Assembly (NCBI GenBank): GCA_963921195.1
Contig: OY992537.1
Coordinates: forward strand, 147,987,841-148,051,840
Source of the DNA: Pegoplata infirma
Lineage: Eukaryota; Arthropoda; Insecta; Diptera; Anthomyiidae
DNA length: 64,000 nucleotides
Reading direction: 5' to 3'
Every line of letters starts with the position of its first letter. Within the stretch, counting starts at the first letter, position 1. The position numbers and the translations under genes are program-made. The notes beneath the pieces are model-generated. The model made no database searches and was not told the origin of the DNA. It saw only the letters and a list, made by a program, of their open reading frames with translations. Shown here one piece after another: positions 11,129 through 22,968 of the stretch.

Positions 11129-11658
11129 AAATGGGTATATCTCGAAAACTAAGCCAGATAGAGCAAAATGGAGGGCATTTTCGGTTCTTTGAATCACCGT
11201 AGTTTCGCCGGGCCTCTTCACATGTGTGGACCCTAATAGGTCAAAATTTTGAATCTAAAAAATTAACACTCCCGAAAATTTGAAAATTCACATACCTTTA
11301 GCTTTATCTTGCTTAGTATTCCAGGTACTGCAATTTCGGGGCCCAATAGGGTCTTGAGAATTTTAGAAACTGAATAACTAAAAAACTATTGCTCTGAGGG
11401 TTTTCGAGTATTGGCAGACGAGTTCTAGAAACCAAGAGCTACAAAAATGCTTTTAGAATTTTTGTTGTATCGGCAATATTTACCGAGATAAGAGCATTTT
11501 TAAATTTTCGGGGATCCCAAATTTTTTGGATTCAAAGTTAGGACCCATTAGGGTCCACACATGTAAATAGGACCCGCGATAGTATGGGGATTCAAAGAAC
11601 AAAAAATGCCATCCATGTTGCTCTATCTGGCTTAGTTTTCGAGATATTGCCATTTTAA
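11129..11658. repeat. K, foldback repeat with ~110-bp arms
   Basis: The left arm (11129-11245) and right arm (about 11545-11658) are inverted copies containing ATATCTCGAAAACTAAGCC and CACATGTGTGGACCC. The ~300-bp middle shows no coding. A partial copy of one arm lies at 60866-60985. Class unknown. Confidence 0.6.
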
Positions 11659-12091
11659 TTTTTAAAAAAATATATATCGTCAGGTTATTATTGTTTTTTG
11701 AGAAAAGCGATAAAATAGGTTTACAATCACTTTTCTCAGAAAATACTCGATAGATTTGTTTTTAATGTTCTTAATCGATTGCTTTATATGTTTTTAACAA
11801 AACTATACATTTTCATACCTATACATGCAATAAATAAAAAGTTTTAATGGTTTTACTTAAATACAGTGTTGCCACCAACAAAATCGTAAATTACACATGG
11901 GTCATGCCAAAATTACACATGAAATCACAAATTACACATGGATCATGCCAAAATTACACATGAAATTACACATGCTTTTTTCAGTAAGGTTTTTATACCC
12001 TCCACTCTAGTGATAGAGGGTATATATAAGTTTGTCATTCCGTTTGTAACACCTCGAAATATTGGTCTAGGACCCCATAAAGTATATATAT

Positions 12092-13219
12092 TAGAGTTGT
12101 CAGTCGATTAAGAATAATTCGATTAATCGATCAAATAAAACCTAACTCTTGTTCGAATAATTCAAAAATGATGATTTTCGAATAATGAATAAATCGATTA
12201 ATTAATTTCGATTAATCGAACAATTTTTTTTAATTAAAAAATTAAATAAATGCTAAGAATTTAATTTATTCTCATAAATTTTTAAAGATTTTATACAAAA
12301 TGTAGGAAAGTTAAAATATATTGTAGCCATAGCCCTGGATAGCACATCCATTACAGAATTAGGAAAAATTAATAATTCTTCTAAATTCTGGAAATTTTCC
12401 GAGCAATGAAAGTTTCTTAAAATATTCTCCAAAAAGCGAAACAAAATAATATGCAAATGAATTATACTCTAGATTATTTTATGTTGAAAGTAATCACAAT
12501 AATTCAGATAAAAGTATTGAAATAGAGGAAGTTATTAGTAATGAAAATAATAATCTTTTATGCGAGTTAAATAATTCAATTCAAAGTACATATTAAAAAT
12601 TCAGAAAATAAAAAGGAATTCAGCGATATATCAGACGATATGGTATATTTGGGAAAATCTGAAAAAAGAACAGAAAAATTAGATAAACTTTTGTATGCTC
12701 TTCTTACTATATCACCTACTTCAACAATTAGCGAAAGAATCGTTTGAAAGCAAAAAAATTGAGTCAACTTTTATTTTTAAAAGATTATTTCTTAAGAACA
12801 ACTTAAATTGTCTTATTTGACAAAAATTAAAATTATTTATGATATATTTTGTCTGAATTCTTCAAATAATAATTTATATTTTAATTATTTCTCAACAAGT
12901 ATTAAAATCGACATCCGTTAATTAAAAGTGATCTCAGTTATTCATTTTTTAAGTTTTTTTTTAACTTTTAAATATTTTATTTTTAAGTTTTTTATGCATT
13001 TTTTCGTTAATAAAAATTTTAACTTTCTTATTTTAAGTTATTTTATATGAATTGTTTATTTTTTTTGTTAATAAAAATATTTTTTAAAATAATTTTTTTA
13101 TTCGTTATTCTCTTCGATTAATCGAATAAATTTTGATCTTTAATCGTTTGATCGAACGAGGAAAAACAATTATTTGAATTATTCGAACAAAGTTTAAAGT
13201 CGAATAATTGACAACTCTA
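12092..13219. mobile_element. N, decayed hAT element (TIR TAGAGTTGTCA)
   Basis: 1128 bp, TIR TAGAGTTGTCA / TGACAACTCTA, with an 8-bp TSD ATATATAT (12084-12091, 13220-13227). M2 shows the empty site. Both ends carry clustered ATTCGATTAATCG-like motifs. The middle keeps a fragment of hAT transposase, so this is a relic of a once autonomous element rather than a pure MITE. Confidence 0.83.
12679..12747 (+). pseudogene. hAT transposase C-terminal fragment
   Basis: In frame 12679-12747 the translation includes LLTISPTSTISERI, matching the hAT C-terminal dimerisation signature (around P-S/T-S-x-x-SER). It then meets a stop; a following segment reads FLKRLFLKNNL, similar to the usual hAT end. Upstream frames are full of stops. 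Non-functional relic inside N. Confidence 0.55.
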
Positions 13220-13264
13220 ATATATATTCATGATCCTCGATCGATTTTAAGACGATCTAGCGAT

Positions 13265-13307
13265 GTCCGTCCGTCCGTCCGTCTGTCTGTCTGTCTGTCT
13301 GTCTGTT
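13265..13307. repeat. Tetranucleotide microsatellite (TCCG)n(TCTG)n
   Basis: Four TCCG units followed by six TCTG units, lying in the GATGTCCGTC block of M1. M2 and M3 lack the expansion, so it grew after M1 inserted. Confidence 0.9.
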
Positions 13308-16130
13308 GAAAACACGCTAACTTTTGAAAGACTTAACGGAGGCTCCTGAAGTTTGGCATATATGTTGGGCATTTACCTGGTCAGCTTGGTATTGCAATCC
13401 AGCGAAATCGGTCCAGTGGTTCAAAAGTTATGAGCAAAAGACTGAATTTCGGCAAGGGTTTTTCGTGAATTTTTGAGATAAAAAGCACTATAACTTTCGA
13501 ACGGTAATTCTGAGAATGCTGAAGCTTGGCATATATATTTTGCGTTCCTCCAGCCTCGTTTGTATTGAACTTTAGCCAAATCGGTCCAGTGGTTCAAAAG
13601 TTATTAGCAAAACCGTGAATTTCAGATTAGCTTCACCTTAAATTCATGTGTTGAAAACCCGTTAAACCTGTTTTAAAAACATTGGTAAGTTACAAAAATA
13701 TTTTACAACGTATTTTTGTCCCTCAAAAATATTTTTATACCAAAAAAAAAATACACTCGAAAAAAATTTTACACTCAAAAAAAAAATTAGTAAATTATTT
13801 TTTTTTTTCAAAAATTACTAAAAAAAATTTTTTAGACAAAATAAAATATTTCTGATCAAAACTGTTATGTTTTTCACGTTAGAAAATTTATTATCACATA
13901 AAATGGGCATTGTGGAGGGTATTCATAGATTCGGCCAAGTCGAATTTAACTTTTCTACTTGTTTTTTGTAAATTTTCAAAATTTAACGGTTAACCAAAGT
14001 ATTTTTTTGCGAAATTTCTGTCTGGATAATCTAAGTCAAATCAGAAGAAAAACAGCAAAAAAATATAATGATTTCAGCTGAAAATCTGCTCATTTTAATC
14101 GAAAACCATGCTGATTAAAAAAGAAAAATCTGCAGACTTGATGAAAAATCTCAACATCTTAAACGTATTGTTTAAGTAAAAAATTGTAAGCATAAATATA
14201 AACGAAAATATTGCTAAATTTTAAGGACAAAAAAAACGGAAGAAAAGGTTTTTTTTTTTTTTTTTCAAATCGTCAATTTTTTTTTAATAAAATTTAGAAA
14301 AATACTAATGATAACAAACAATTGAAAATCTTTCAACCCTTATGAACCGATTTGTCTGAAAATTAAATTATATATAAAAGAGACGATTTAAGGGTGGGGT
14401 GTCTCGGCTTATCGGTCATATCAGTGTTTAAAAATTTCGTTGTCCCCTTATGAAACAACGAAGACCTTCGGGAAAATTTCGATAACTCCCGAACTAAGAG
14501 GAATATCGTCTAGAGCAAAAATACGTGTCGACTTAAATTTGATAAAGATTTTTTCGTATTCATATGGATATCGTAGGTCTATGTCTTCACATAAATATCC
14601 CCCAAAATTTACATATTTTCAGTAAAACAAATTTTGCGAAGCCGAATTTTTACAAGGTTATGCCACCGTTGGATAGGTATTAAAAAGGCCTTTCTTCTCA
14701 TATGCATAAAATGTTCACAAAACTATTTTTGTAAACTCAGCAAACAGAATCAGCAAATTAATTAAAAACTGTTATTTTTTAAAACTGAATGACAGAGAAT
14801 TTCGTTAAAATATCCATTTCTGCAGAAAAATCTGCTCAAAGTTTTGTTAAACCAAATAATGAAAAAAATGCTCCAAAAAGTATAAATTTCAAATTACACA
14901 TGAATTACACATGCAGACAATTACACATGGGCTACACATGAAAAAAAAAATTACACATGATATGTGTAATTACACATGAGGTGGCAACACTGCTTAAATA
15001 ACATTTTGTCGTTTTGTGCTCCATATCAAATTTTATTTTACAAATATGACTTTTTGTTTGATGTGGAGCACAGTAAGTGCATGGAACAGAGACACCCCGA
15101 AAGCATAGAAATGAACTAAATTTTGTTCTGCTTTTGACACCTAATAAAACACGCCAAAAATTGACTTCCTGTAAGCATAGAAATAAACCAAATTTAGTTC
15201 TCCTTCTGACACCTAGGGAGCGCTTGCTCAAAATATGTAACAAATTGGTCTAAGCAGCAAAACAATAGTAAAGTATAATTTTGTTATGTTTGTATGCAAA
15301 ATTAGCTCTATGTGCAAAAAATTATGATATGCAGCACAACAATGTACAATGAATCTAAAAAATGTGGATAAAGAGCAAAGTCGATGCTAAATATCTCAGA
15401 TTCTGTACAAGATATTAAAAAATGGATTTTGGAATATAAAAGAGAATATTAATGCCATTTATAATCCATTCCTAACTCATTTTTTTCAAAAATGCCGTAT
15501 AGGGTAAAACAATAATCACCTGACGATATATTTATTGAAAAAAAAAGCTTTTTTTATCAATTGTAAATAGTTTTTTTAGGCATTTGTGCCGTTTCATTGG
15601 CATTAGTACAAAAAATGCCAATGCCAAAAAATTTCATTGGCAATAAATTTTAATGCTTTTTTTTGGCATTGGCAATAGTTCCAACTAATGCCAATGAAAA
15701 ATCAATGCCAATTAAAAATTCCTATGTATGCTGTGTACGGAGAATTATAAGGAAAAATTTAAATGAAAAAAATTGTGTTTTTTTAAATTTTTTCTAATTT
15801 TAAAAACCTTCATGACTAAGAAAGATACAAATTGTCATGTATATAGGAGTGACCATGGGACAGATCCACACGATGGATTTTTGATATCCGGTTTAAGGAC
15901 GGAAACGAAATGGGCGTGCTAAATTTAGTTCTAAAATTTTATCAATAAAACCTTTTATAGTCATAAATTTTTTTTTCCAGTTTGGGAAATATATTGATGT
16001 AACTCAATCTAGCAATATTAAATTTTTGAAGCACAAACATAATTTTTATAAAGTTTGGTAAAAAATTAGAATTATTAAGAAAAGTGATTTGGTGTTCCGC
16101 CTGGCAGGGACAGGCTATGCGACTAGTATA

Positions 16131-17571
16131 TAATAAAGATGCAGCAAATGCTTCTTCTTTTTACTGTTCTCTAGATGGCGTTTTTTATTACTGTTTCCGG
16201 CAGTTTATTAAAAGTTCTTAATTTCATTTCGTCAGGTGATTATGTTTTAGCCTATACGCCATTTTTGGAAAAAATGAGTTAGGAATGGATTATATATGGC
16301 ATTAATATTCTCTTTCATATTCCAAAATCCATTTTTTATTATCTCGTATAGAATCTGAGATATTAACCATCGCCTTTGCTCTACATCCACATTTATTAGG
16401 TTCATTGAACGTTGTTGTGCTGCATACGACAATTTTTTGCACATGGAGCAAATTGTGCATGAAAAAATAACAAAATTATTCTTTACTATTGTTTTGCTCT
16501 ATAAGCCAATTTTGGACATATTTTGAGGAAGCGCTCCCTAGGTGTCAGAAACAGAACATAATTTGGTTTATGTCTATACTTACAGGGTGTCATTTTTTGC
16601 ATCTTTTATTAGGTGTCAGAAGCAGAACTAAATTTAGTTTATTTATAATAATTCCATGCACTTACTTTGCTCCACTTCAAAGAAAACATCATGTTTTTAA
16701 AATAAAATTTGATGTGGAGCACAAAACAACGAAATGTTGTTATAGTAAAACCATAGAGTAAGGAAAGTAAGAGATTTTGAAATGACCCATAATAAGTCTG
16801 CAAGTTTATGAAAATTGGTAAACTTAATGTATTGCAGACATTTAAAAATTTTGTAAAAAGATCAAAGAGAATTAGAAAATGAGTAAATTTTACCACTATT
16901 ATTGAGAGGATTTCCTATCTCTATTGAGAGGATTACCACTATTTCCGTTATTTAAATTCTCTTTTAACTAATTTCCCTACTTTTTCCCCTGATTTTGGAG
17001 CATTTTGCTTACTCTTTCTACTTTTTCCCCTGTTTTTGCAGCATTTTTTTTAAATTTTGCAGATATTTTTATGCATTAAGAGAACCATTTTTTCCTTTGT
17101 AAAAAACGAGTGCATTTTTTTCAGCCCCATGTAGTCTGATACCCACTGAGTAAAACCATTAAAACTTTTGATTTATTGCATGTAAAGGTATGAAAATGAA
17201 TAGTTTTGTTAAAAACATATAAAGCATATAAAGGAGTATTAAAAACAAATCTATCGAGTATTTTTAGAGTAAATTGATTATAAACCTATTTTATCGTTTT
17301 TCTCAAAACCGAGTTGATGGCGTTTAGGCTAAAACAATAATAACCTGACGATTTGTTAATAATTGAAATCTTGATTACCACATAAAAATCAATAAAGCAA
17401 ATAAAAACAAATCGTTTTTACACTTCTTTGGTTTTTATTTGTTTATTTTTTTAATAATAATTATTTTTTTCTTGTCTTCCGTTTCCGGAATTTACTGGAA
17501 AAAATAAGCATACGCCCTCTATATTTACAATGCGCATACAAGCTCTAGCTGTCTGCTTATTCCAAAGACAT
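16131..17571 (-). repeat. H repeat unit, inverted, split by G2
   Basis: H sequence is 16131-16229 and 17355-17571: GATGCAGCAAATGCTTCTTC, CTAGATGGCG, CTGTTTCCGGCAG, TTCCGTTTCCGGAATTTACT, GCATACGCCCTCTATATTTA. Units recur at 17843-18190, 18530-18796, 31895-32560 and 33104-33154, 42559-42625 and 42998-43268. Where units abut, the end of one (CTGCATCTTTATTATATAT) runs into the start of the next (CTAGAGCTTGTATGCGC), so H behaves like a short tandem repeat of about 350-400 bp. Confidence 0.6.
16230..17350. mobile_element. G2, TIR element with 4-bp ATTT duplication
   Basis: Inverted relative to G1. Starts CGTCAGGTGATTATG and ends AATAATAACCTGACG, with ATTT at 16226-16229 and 17351-17354; other H copies (for example 32165-32190) show the empty target. 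A 394-bp unrelated segment (16755-17148) is inserted within it, flanked by the 11-bp direct repeat AGTAAAACCAT. Confidence 0.8.
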
Positions 17572-17575
17572 ATAT

Positions 17576-17838
17576 CTTCAGGTGTTTATTGTTTTAGCCT
17601 ATACGCCATTTTTTGAAAAAAATTAGTTAGGAATGGATTATACATATATGGCAATTATATTCTCTTTCATTAAAACTTTTGATTTATTGCATGTAAAGGT
17701 ATGAAAATGAATAGTTTTGTTTAAAGCATATAAAGCATTCAATTAGGAGTAAATCTATCGAGTATTTTTAGAGTAAATTTTATCGTTTTTCTCAAAACCG
17801 AGTTGATGGCGTTTAGGCTAAAACAATAATAACTGACG
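17576..17838. mobile_element. G3, internally deleted G element (263 bp)
   Basis: Both TIRs are present (left CTTCAGGTG, right CTGACG) with ATAT on each side (17572-17575, 17839-17842), but about 480 bp of the interior is missing compared with G4 and G5. It sits at the junction between two H units. Confidence 0.75.
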
Positions 17839-17842
17839 ATAT

Positions 17843-18190
17843 AATAAAGATGCAGCAAAGCTTCTTCTTTTTACTGTTCACTAGATGGCGCTTTTTATAA
17901 CTGTTTCCGGACCCCTAGAGCTTGTATGCGCATTGCAAATATAGAGGGCGTGTGCTTATATTTTCCAGTAAATTCCGGAAACGGAAGAGAAGAAAAAATA
18001 ATTATTATTACAAAAATAAACAAATAAAAACCAAAGAAGTGCAAAAACGATTTGTTTTTATTTGCTTTATTGATTTTTATGTGGTAGTCAGTCATTAACA
18101 AATAAAATTAAGAACTTTTAATAAACTGCCGGAAACAGTTATAAAAAGCGCCATCTAGTATAGAGTAAAAAGAAGAAGCATTTGCTGCCA
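17843..18190. repeat. H repeats in inverted arrangement (foldback)
   Basis: The end segment GCAGCAAAGCTTCTTC...CTAGATGGCGC...CTGTTTCCGG (17850-17909) recurs inverted at 18129-18188, so this block can fold. The middle is the GTATGCGCATT...TTCCGGAAACGGAAG part of H. The 68-aa minus ORF here is repeat sequence. Confidence 0.6.
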
Positions 18191-18500
18191 GGGGTAACTC
18201 ATGAATAGTAGTGTCAGTAATAACGAAGTCGTTATCTACAGGTGGCAATCTTTTATTTGGGAACGATTTGGGAATAACGAAAAATAAACATTAAAAAATT
18301 TTAAAATTATGAATGAAAATTATTGTTGTGTCACTTGAAAATAAAAAAATACATAATAAAAAAACGAAATGAATATAATTAATCAAAACAACCAGCAAAA
18401 TTAAACGGAAAATAAAAGGTAAACAAAATTTCCAGCTTTCCCAGATACCATTTGTAAAACTAACACCACCTTTAAACGTCAAAAAGAATTGACTATTGCC
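18191..18500. repeat. I, repeat segment beside H (second copy at 42650-42985)
   Basis: Starts GGGGTAACTCATGAATAGTA and runs to AAACGTCAAAAAGAATTGAC. An inverted copy at 42650-42985 keeps the same H neighbour, so I and H probably moved or were duplicated together. No TIR or coding was recognised. Confidence 0.5.
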
Positions 18501-18529
18501 TAGTCTTTATATATTTAAGTTTTTGTTTG

Positions 18530-18796
18530 CTGCATCTTTATTATATATTTCTTTGCTGTTTCCGGCAGTTTATTAAAAGTTCTTAATTTAATTTCTTAAT
18601 GGCTGACATCTTGATTACCACATAAAAATCAATAAAGCAAATATAAACAAATCCTTCTTGCACTTTTTTGGTTTTTATTTGTTTATTTTTCTAATAATAA
18701 TTATTTTTTTTCTTCTCTTCCGTTTCCGGAATTTACTTAAAAAATAGGCATACGCCCTCTATATTTACAATGCGCATACAAGGTCTGTTATTCACT
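18530..18796 (-). repeat. H repeat unit, inverted
   Basis: CTGCATCTTTATTATATAT, TTTCCGGCAGTTTATTAAAA, TTCCGTTTCCGGAATTTAC and GCATACGCCCTCTATATTTA in H order. The core between the pieces matches 17355-17571. G4 is inserted at its right edge. Confidence 0.55.
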
Positions 18797-18800
18797 ATAT

Positions 18801-19538
18801 CGTCAGGTGATTATTGTTTTAGCCTATACGCCATTTTTGGAAAAAAAAATGAGTTGGGAATGGATTATCTATGGCATTAATATTCTCTTTCATATTCCAA
18901 AATCCATTTTTTATTATCTCGTATAGAATCTGAGATATTAACCATCGACTTTGCTCTACATCCACATTTTTTAGGGTCATTGAACGTTGTTGTGCTGCAT
19001 ACGACATTTTTTTGCACATGGAGCAAATTTTGCATGCAAACATAACAAAATTGTTCTATGCTATTGTTTTGCTCCATAGGCCAATTTTTGACATATTTTG
19101 AGGAAGCGCTCCCTAGGTGTCAGAAACAGAACATAATTTGGTTTATGCCTATGATTACAGGGTGTCAATTTTTGGCGCCTTTTATTAGGTGTCAGAATCA
19201 GAACTAAATTTAGTTTATTTCTAATAATACAGGGTGTCTTTATTCCATGCACTTACTTTGCTCCACTTCAAAGAAAACATCATATTTTTAAAATAAAATT
19301 TGATATGGAGCACAAAAAGACGAAATGTTATTTTAGTAAAACCATTAAAACTTTTGATTTATTGCATGTAAAGGTATGAAAATGTATAGTTTTGTTAAAA
19401 ACATATAAAGCTTTAAATTAGGAGTATTAAAAACAAATCCATCGAGTATTTTTAGAGTAAATTGATTATAAACCTATTTTATCGTTTTTCTCAAAACCGA
19501 GTTGATGGCGTATAGGCTAAAACAATAATAACCTGACG
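18801..19538. mobile_element. G4, TIR element with ATAT duplication (738 bp)
   Basis: Uninterrupted copy in G2 orientation: CGTCAGGTGATTATTG ... CAATAATAACCTGACG, TSD ATAT (18797-18800, 19539-19542). TIR-like identity continues through GTTTTAGCCTATACGCC. No open frame longer than about 75 codons, no transposase. Confidence 0.83.
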
Positions 19539-19694
19539 ATATGTGTGACATCTATATATTTTATTTCTGACTTATAATACGAATGTGTTGTTGCATACTT
19601 TTAGGGCTTAAATTAAATTAATAAGTGCTTATTTTTGGTTGCCTTATTTATTATATACACTGAGGAAAAAAAAAAACATATTTAAATCAAATAT

Positions 19695-20429
19695 CGTCAG
19701 GTTATTATTGTTTTAGCCTATACGCCATCAACTCGGTTTTGAGAAAAACGATAAAATAGGTTTACTATCACTTTTCTCAAAAAATACTCGATAGATTTGT
19801 TTTTAATGTTCCTAATCGATTGCTTTATATGTTTTTAACAAAACAATACATTTTCATACCTATACATGCAATAAATAAAAAGTTTTAATGGTTTTACTTA
19901 AATAACATTTTGTCGTTTTGTGCTCCATATCAAATTTTATTTTAAAAATATGACTTTTTGTTTGATGTGGAGCACAGTAAGTGCATGGAACAGAGACACC
20001 CCGAAAGCATAGAAATGAACTAAATTTTGTTCTGCTTTTGACACCTAATAAAACACGCCAAAAATTGACTTCCTGTTAGCAAAGAAATAAACCAAATTTA
20101 GTTCTCCTTCTGACACCTAGGGAGCGCTTGCTCAAAATATGTAACAAATTGGTCTAAGCAGCAAAACAATAGTAAAGTATAATTTTGTTATGTTTGTATG
20201 CAAAATTAGCTCCATGTGCAAAAAATTATGATATGCAGCACAACAATGTACAATGAATCTAAAAAATGTGGATAAAGAGCAAAGTCGATACTAAATATCT
20301 CAGATTCTGTACAAGATATTAAAAAATGGATTTTGGAATATAAAAGAGAATATTAATGCCATTTATAATCCATTCCTAACTCATTTTTTTCAAAAATGGC
20401 GTATAGGCTAAAACATTAATCACCTGACG
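19695..20429. mobile_element. G5, TIR element with ATAT duplication (735 bp)
   Basis: Complete copy in G1 orientation, TSD ATAT (19691-19694, 20430-20433), inserted in the left end of O. It supplies the empty-site sequence TTTTACTTAAATAACATT, which proves the L insertion in G1. Confidence 0.83.
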
Positions 20430-21102
20430 ATATGTTTATGTTTATTTTAAGTATGCTACATATTTTTGAAAAAAAAAAATAATTTTAATATTGTTTTTGA
20501 TTGATTTTAACATATCTGTTTTAAAATTGCATACAATTTTGATTTAAAATTGATCCCTTTAAACTTAATATGCTGCCATTAAAAGTCGTTACAAATTTTA
20601 AAAATATCTTGTTCAAATATTTGTATTAAAAACAATATTTTCATGGTTATTTTAAAGTTGAACAATTTTGTTTTTTTTGAAATTTAAAGTTTTTTTCAAG
20701 AAATATAATAAAGTTGGGCAATTTTATTTTAAGTAGAAACAATGTTAAAATATTGTTTCATTAAAAAAAGACGTCCATTTTTTACTTCTCTAGATGTGAA
20801 ATTAATTTAAGTAAAATTAATTTAATTAACTAATATAAAATAAAAAACTAATGTGAAATAGAAAATTATTAACAATAAAAACAATAATAAAACTGAAAAA
20901 GTTAAAAACAAAGTGAAAAAAATAAAAAGGCTGAAAAATATAAAAAGGGAAGTGCTAGAGAACGAAGATGGGATGATCTACGTAATTGGCAGAAAATGAA
21001 GACTTCTAACTTTAGTTTTTCATTTATGGATTATAAGTATTAATCTAAATGACTTTATTTTTTATTTTTGGTATTTAATTACATTTCTTGTAATTAGATG
21101 TA

Positions 21103-21218
21103 GTGATATAATAAGGGAAGAAGTACATACAAGGCTTTGGCTTTGATTTTTTTATGTATAGCGAAAACCAAAGCCAACAAGCAATATTTAAAGCCAAAGC
21201 CTTGGATGTAATTCTTCA
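21103..21218. mobile_element. 116-bp hairpin MITE with 10-bp duplication
   Basis: Arms carry GTACATACAAGGCTTTGGCT and, inverted, AAAGCCAAAGCCTTGGATGT. It is flanked by the direct repeat ATTAGATGTA (21093-21102 and 21219-21228). A 9-10 bp duplication suggests a Mutator-like element, but the copy is too short to classify. Confidence 0.6.
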
Positions 21219-22373
21219 ATTAGATGTACAATTAGAGTAGTGTTAATTTTTTTTTGCTGTGTTATTAAAAAATATTGTAAAAATAACACAGGGCAACACT
21301 ATTTTTTTGCCCGGGTTCTGATAGCTAATTTTGGGTATTAGGGGTACGCTGATTTCAAATCTGGCTACCGTTCTAGTTTTCGAGATATAGCCTAATAGTA
21401 TATTCAGACTGACCTTGAAACCTCGTTGAAAATACGTATTTTCATTTTGAAAACATAACCGTTCAAACCCGAAAAATTTGACACTTATCACGTTTTCAAA
21501 ATTTACCGAAAAAAAATCGAGATTATATCGGCTTTAAAAACACACAATTAATTAATTTACGCGATTTTTTAAAATAATTTATCGAAATTTTTTGTAAATT
21601 GTTGTTTTTTATGTAAATATTTAAATATTTTTAATTTTTTTATTTTTGACACTTTCTTTAATTTATTTTCTTCTATTATAACAGTTGTAAAAAAGAGTAG
21701 AACTATGGAATTTAAAAGGTTTCAATTGTACATTCGTTGAAACCTCAATACAAAAAGGTTTCAATGTGTGTGGGAAAATACGTATTTTCAAATGAGGTTT
21801 GGCTCGAAACCTCGTTAAACGGGGTTTCGACGCCAATGTGAATGCACTATAAGGAAACTTTGAAAATATGCTGTTTTTGGCATGTTTGTGAATCCATATT
21901 TACCAACACTTGTCTTACATCCAAAAAGTGAATGACGATTTTAGGAATGTTGGATATGCTGATTCCAAAAATGCTCTTACTTTTGTTAAGTCATCTTTAG
22001 TTTTGGAGATATCGCTAAAATAAAATTTTTAAATTTACTCCCTCGTTAATTTTGTCTGAATATTTATGCCATTTTTAATAACTCGAAAACTAAAGCTGTC
22101 AGAGAAAAGCAAATACCAGTTTTGGAATCCTGGTATCCAATATAGTTAAGTTCGTGTTTAAAACTAAGGCACTAAAATTTTGTTTGGAAATTATAGCCAA
22201 GCTAAATTGGTCAAAAACGAACTTTTTCGACTCTTTAACAGCGAATTGCTCGCGAACGCGAGCTGATGGAAACAATTGGATAACAGATTCGGAATCAGCA
22301 CATATAAATCGGTTGTCAAAGGTCAGACAAATTGAAAAAGGTAAAATTTTGTCAACCTGTGTAATTTGAAAAT

Positions 22374-22968
22374 AAACAAGTAAAATAGTTAAATTCGGCC
22401 TTGCCGAATGTAGTGATACCCTCCACAATTTCAAAAAGATTATTGCAAACAACTTTCTTTAAAAGGTAATTATTTTTGAAAAAAAAAAAAATTTAAAAAA
22501 AATTTCCGCGAAAAAAAAATTTGGTAAAAAAAAATCCGCGATTTTTTTCTTTTTGTGTCAAAAAATATGTTCGTACCATTTGGTGTTCAATTATGTTAAC
22601 ATATGTCAACCAGAAGCCGAATTAAAGCATTTTGTATTTTTAGGTTGAATGTACTGAAATTTTTGAGGTGTGCTTACATTTTCGTTCATAACTTTTGAAC
22701 CGCTGAACCGATATCGCTCAAATGCAATACCAAACTTCTCGGGAGAACTTTCAATATATATGTTAAGTTTCAGTCATCTCTGTGCAATATTTTGTCCGCG
22801 AGAGCATTTTCCACAGACAGACGGACATCGCTAGAATGTCTTAAAATCGATTGGGCATCATGAATATATATACTTTATGGGGTCCCAGACCGATATTTCG
22901 ATGAGTTACAAACGGAATGACAAACTTATATGTACCCTCTATCACTAAGTGGAGGGTATAAAAAACTT
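22374..22968 (+). repeat. M2, dispersed fly repeat, uninterrupted copy
   Basis: AACAAGTAAAATAGTTAAAT...GCCTTGCCGAATGTAGTGAT at the left, GTGGAGGGTATAAAAAAC at the right, in the opposite orientation to M1. It contains GGACATCGCTAGAATG and the CCCCATAAAGTATATAT-type block (reverse complement) with no N insertion. Inserted in O. Confidence 0.6.

Larger units (their letters stand above)
11990..13975 (-). repeat. M1, dispersed fly repeat bounded by TATACCCTCCAC, split by N
   Basis: The left end carries TTTTTATACCCTCCACT and the right end GTCGAATTTAACTTTTCTAC plus TTGTTTTT. Between them lie conserved blocks: GACAAACTTATA-type, GGACCCCATAAAGTATATAT, GATGTCCGTC and AATCGGTCCAGTGGTTCAAA. M2 (22374-22968) and M3 (58593-58917) share the same block order. 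No coding. I recognise it as a common repeat type of higher flies but cannot place it in a class. Confidence 0.6.
11864..14992. mobile_element. L, hAT-like element with TTACACATG subterminal repeats
   Basis: TIR CAGTGTTGCCACC / GGTGGCAACACTG with a perfect 8-bp TSD, CTTAAATA (11856-11863 and 14993-15000). G5 has the exact empty site. TTACACATG and its complement recur inside both ends (11892-11970 and 14890-14980). The interior is M1 plus unrecognised AT-rich DNA (13976-14880); the 61-aa ORF at 14440 is not supported as a gene. Confidence 0.87.
11678..15525. mobile_element. G1, TIR element with 4-bp ATAT duplication, split by L
   Basis: TIRs CGTCAGGTTATTATTG / CAATAATCACCTGACG, flanked by ATAT at 11674-11677 and 15526-15529. 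Its own sequence is 11678-11863 and 15001-15525 and aligns with G5, which lacks the L insertion. No transposase is seen. See G2-G5. Confidence 0.8.
10867..15730. mobile_element. J, hAT-like element with subterminal ATTGGCATT repeats
   Basis: Ends CATACATGGGA (left) and TATGTATG (right). Flanks are CTGTATGC (10859-10866) and CTGTGTAC (15731-15738), a 6-of-8 match that I read as a decayed TSD. The motif ATTGGCATT or its complement recurs many times just inside both ends (10913-11070 and 15590-15712), in both orientations. The interior is filled by K and G1. The 67-aa ORF at 10926 is only this repeat. Confidence 0.6.
3894..16129 (+). repeat. HL3, Helentron-like repeat, split by A2 and J
   Basis: HL3 occupies 3894-4727, 10781-10866 and 15731-16129 and ends in the same GCCTGGCAGGGACAGGC hairpin as HL1. 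Its order of internal repeats matches HL1, so the two large insertions can be removed exactly: A2 between 4727 and 10781, and J between about 10866 and 15731. Confidence 0.55.

Noticed and set aside
13265..13307. Possible regulatory (GTCC/GTCT) cluster
   Set aside because: Plain microsatellite expansion of a block present unexpanded in M2.
22099..22452. 117-aa minus-strand ORF as a gene
   Set aside because: No motif recognised, AT-rich repeat surroundings, hydrophobic low-complexity composition.
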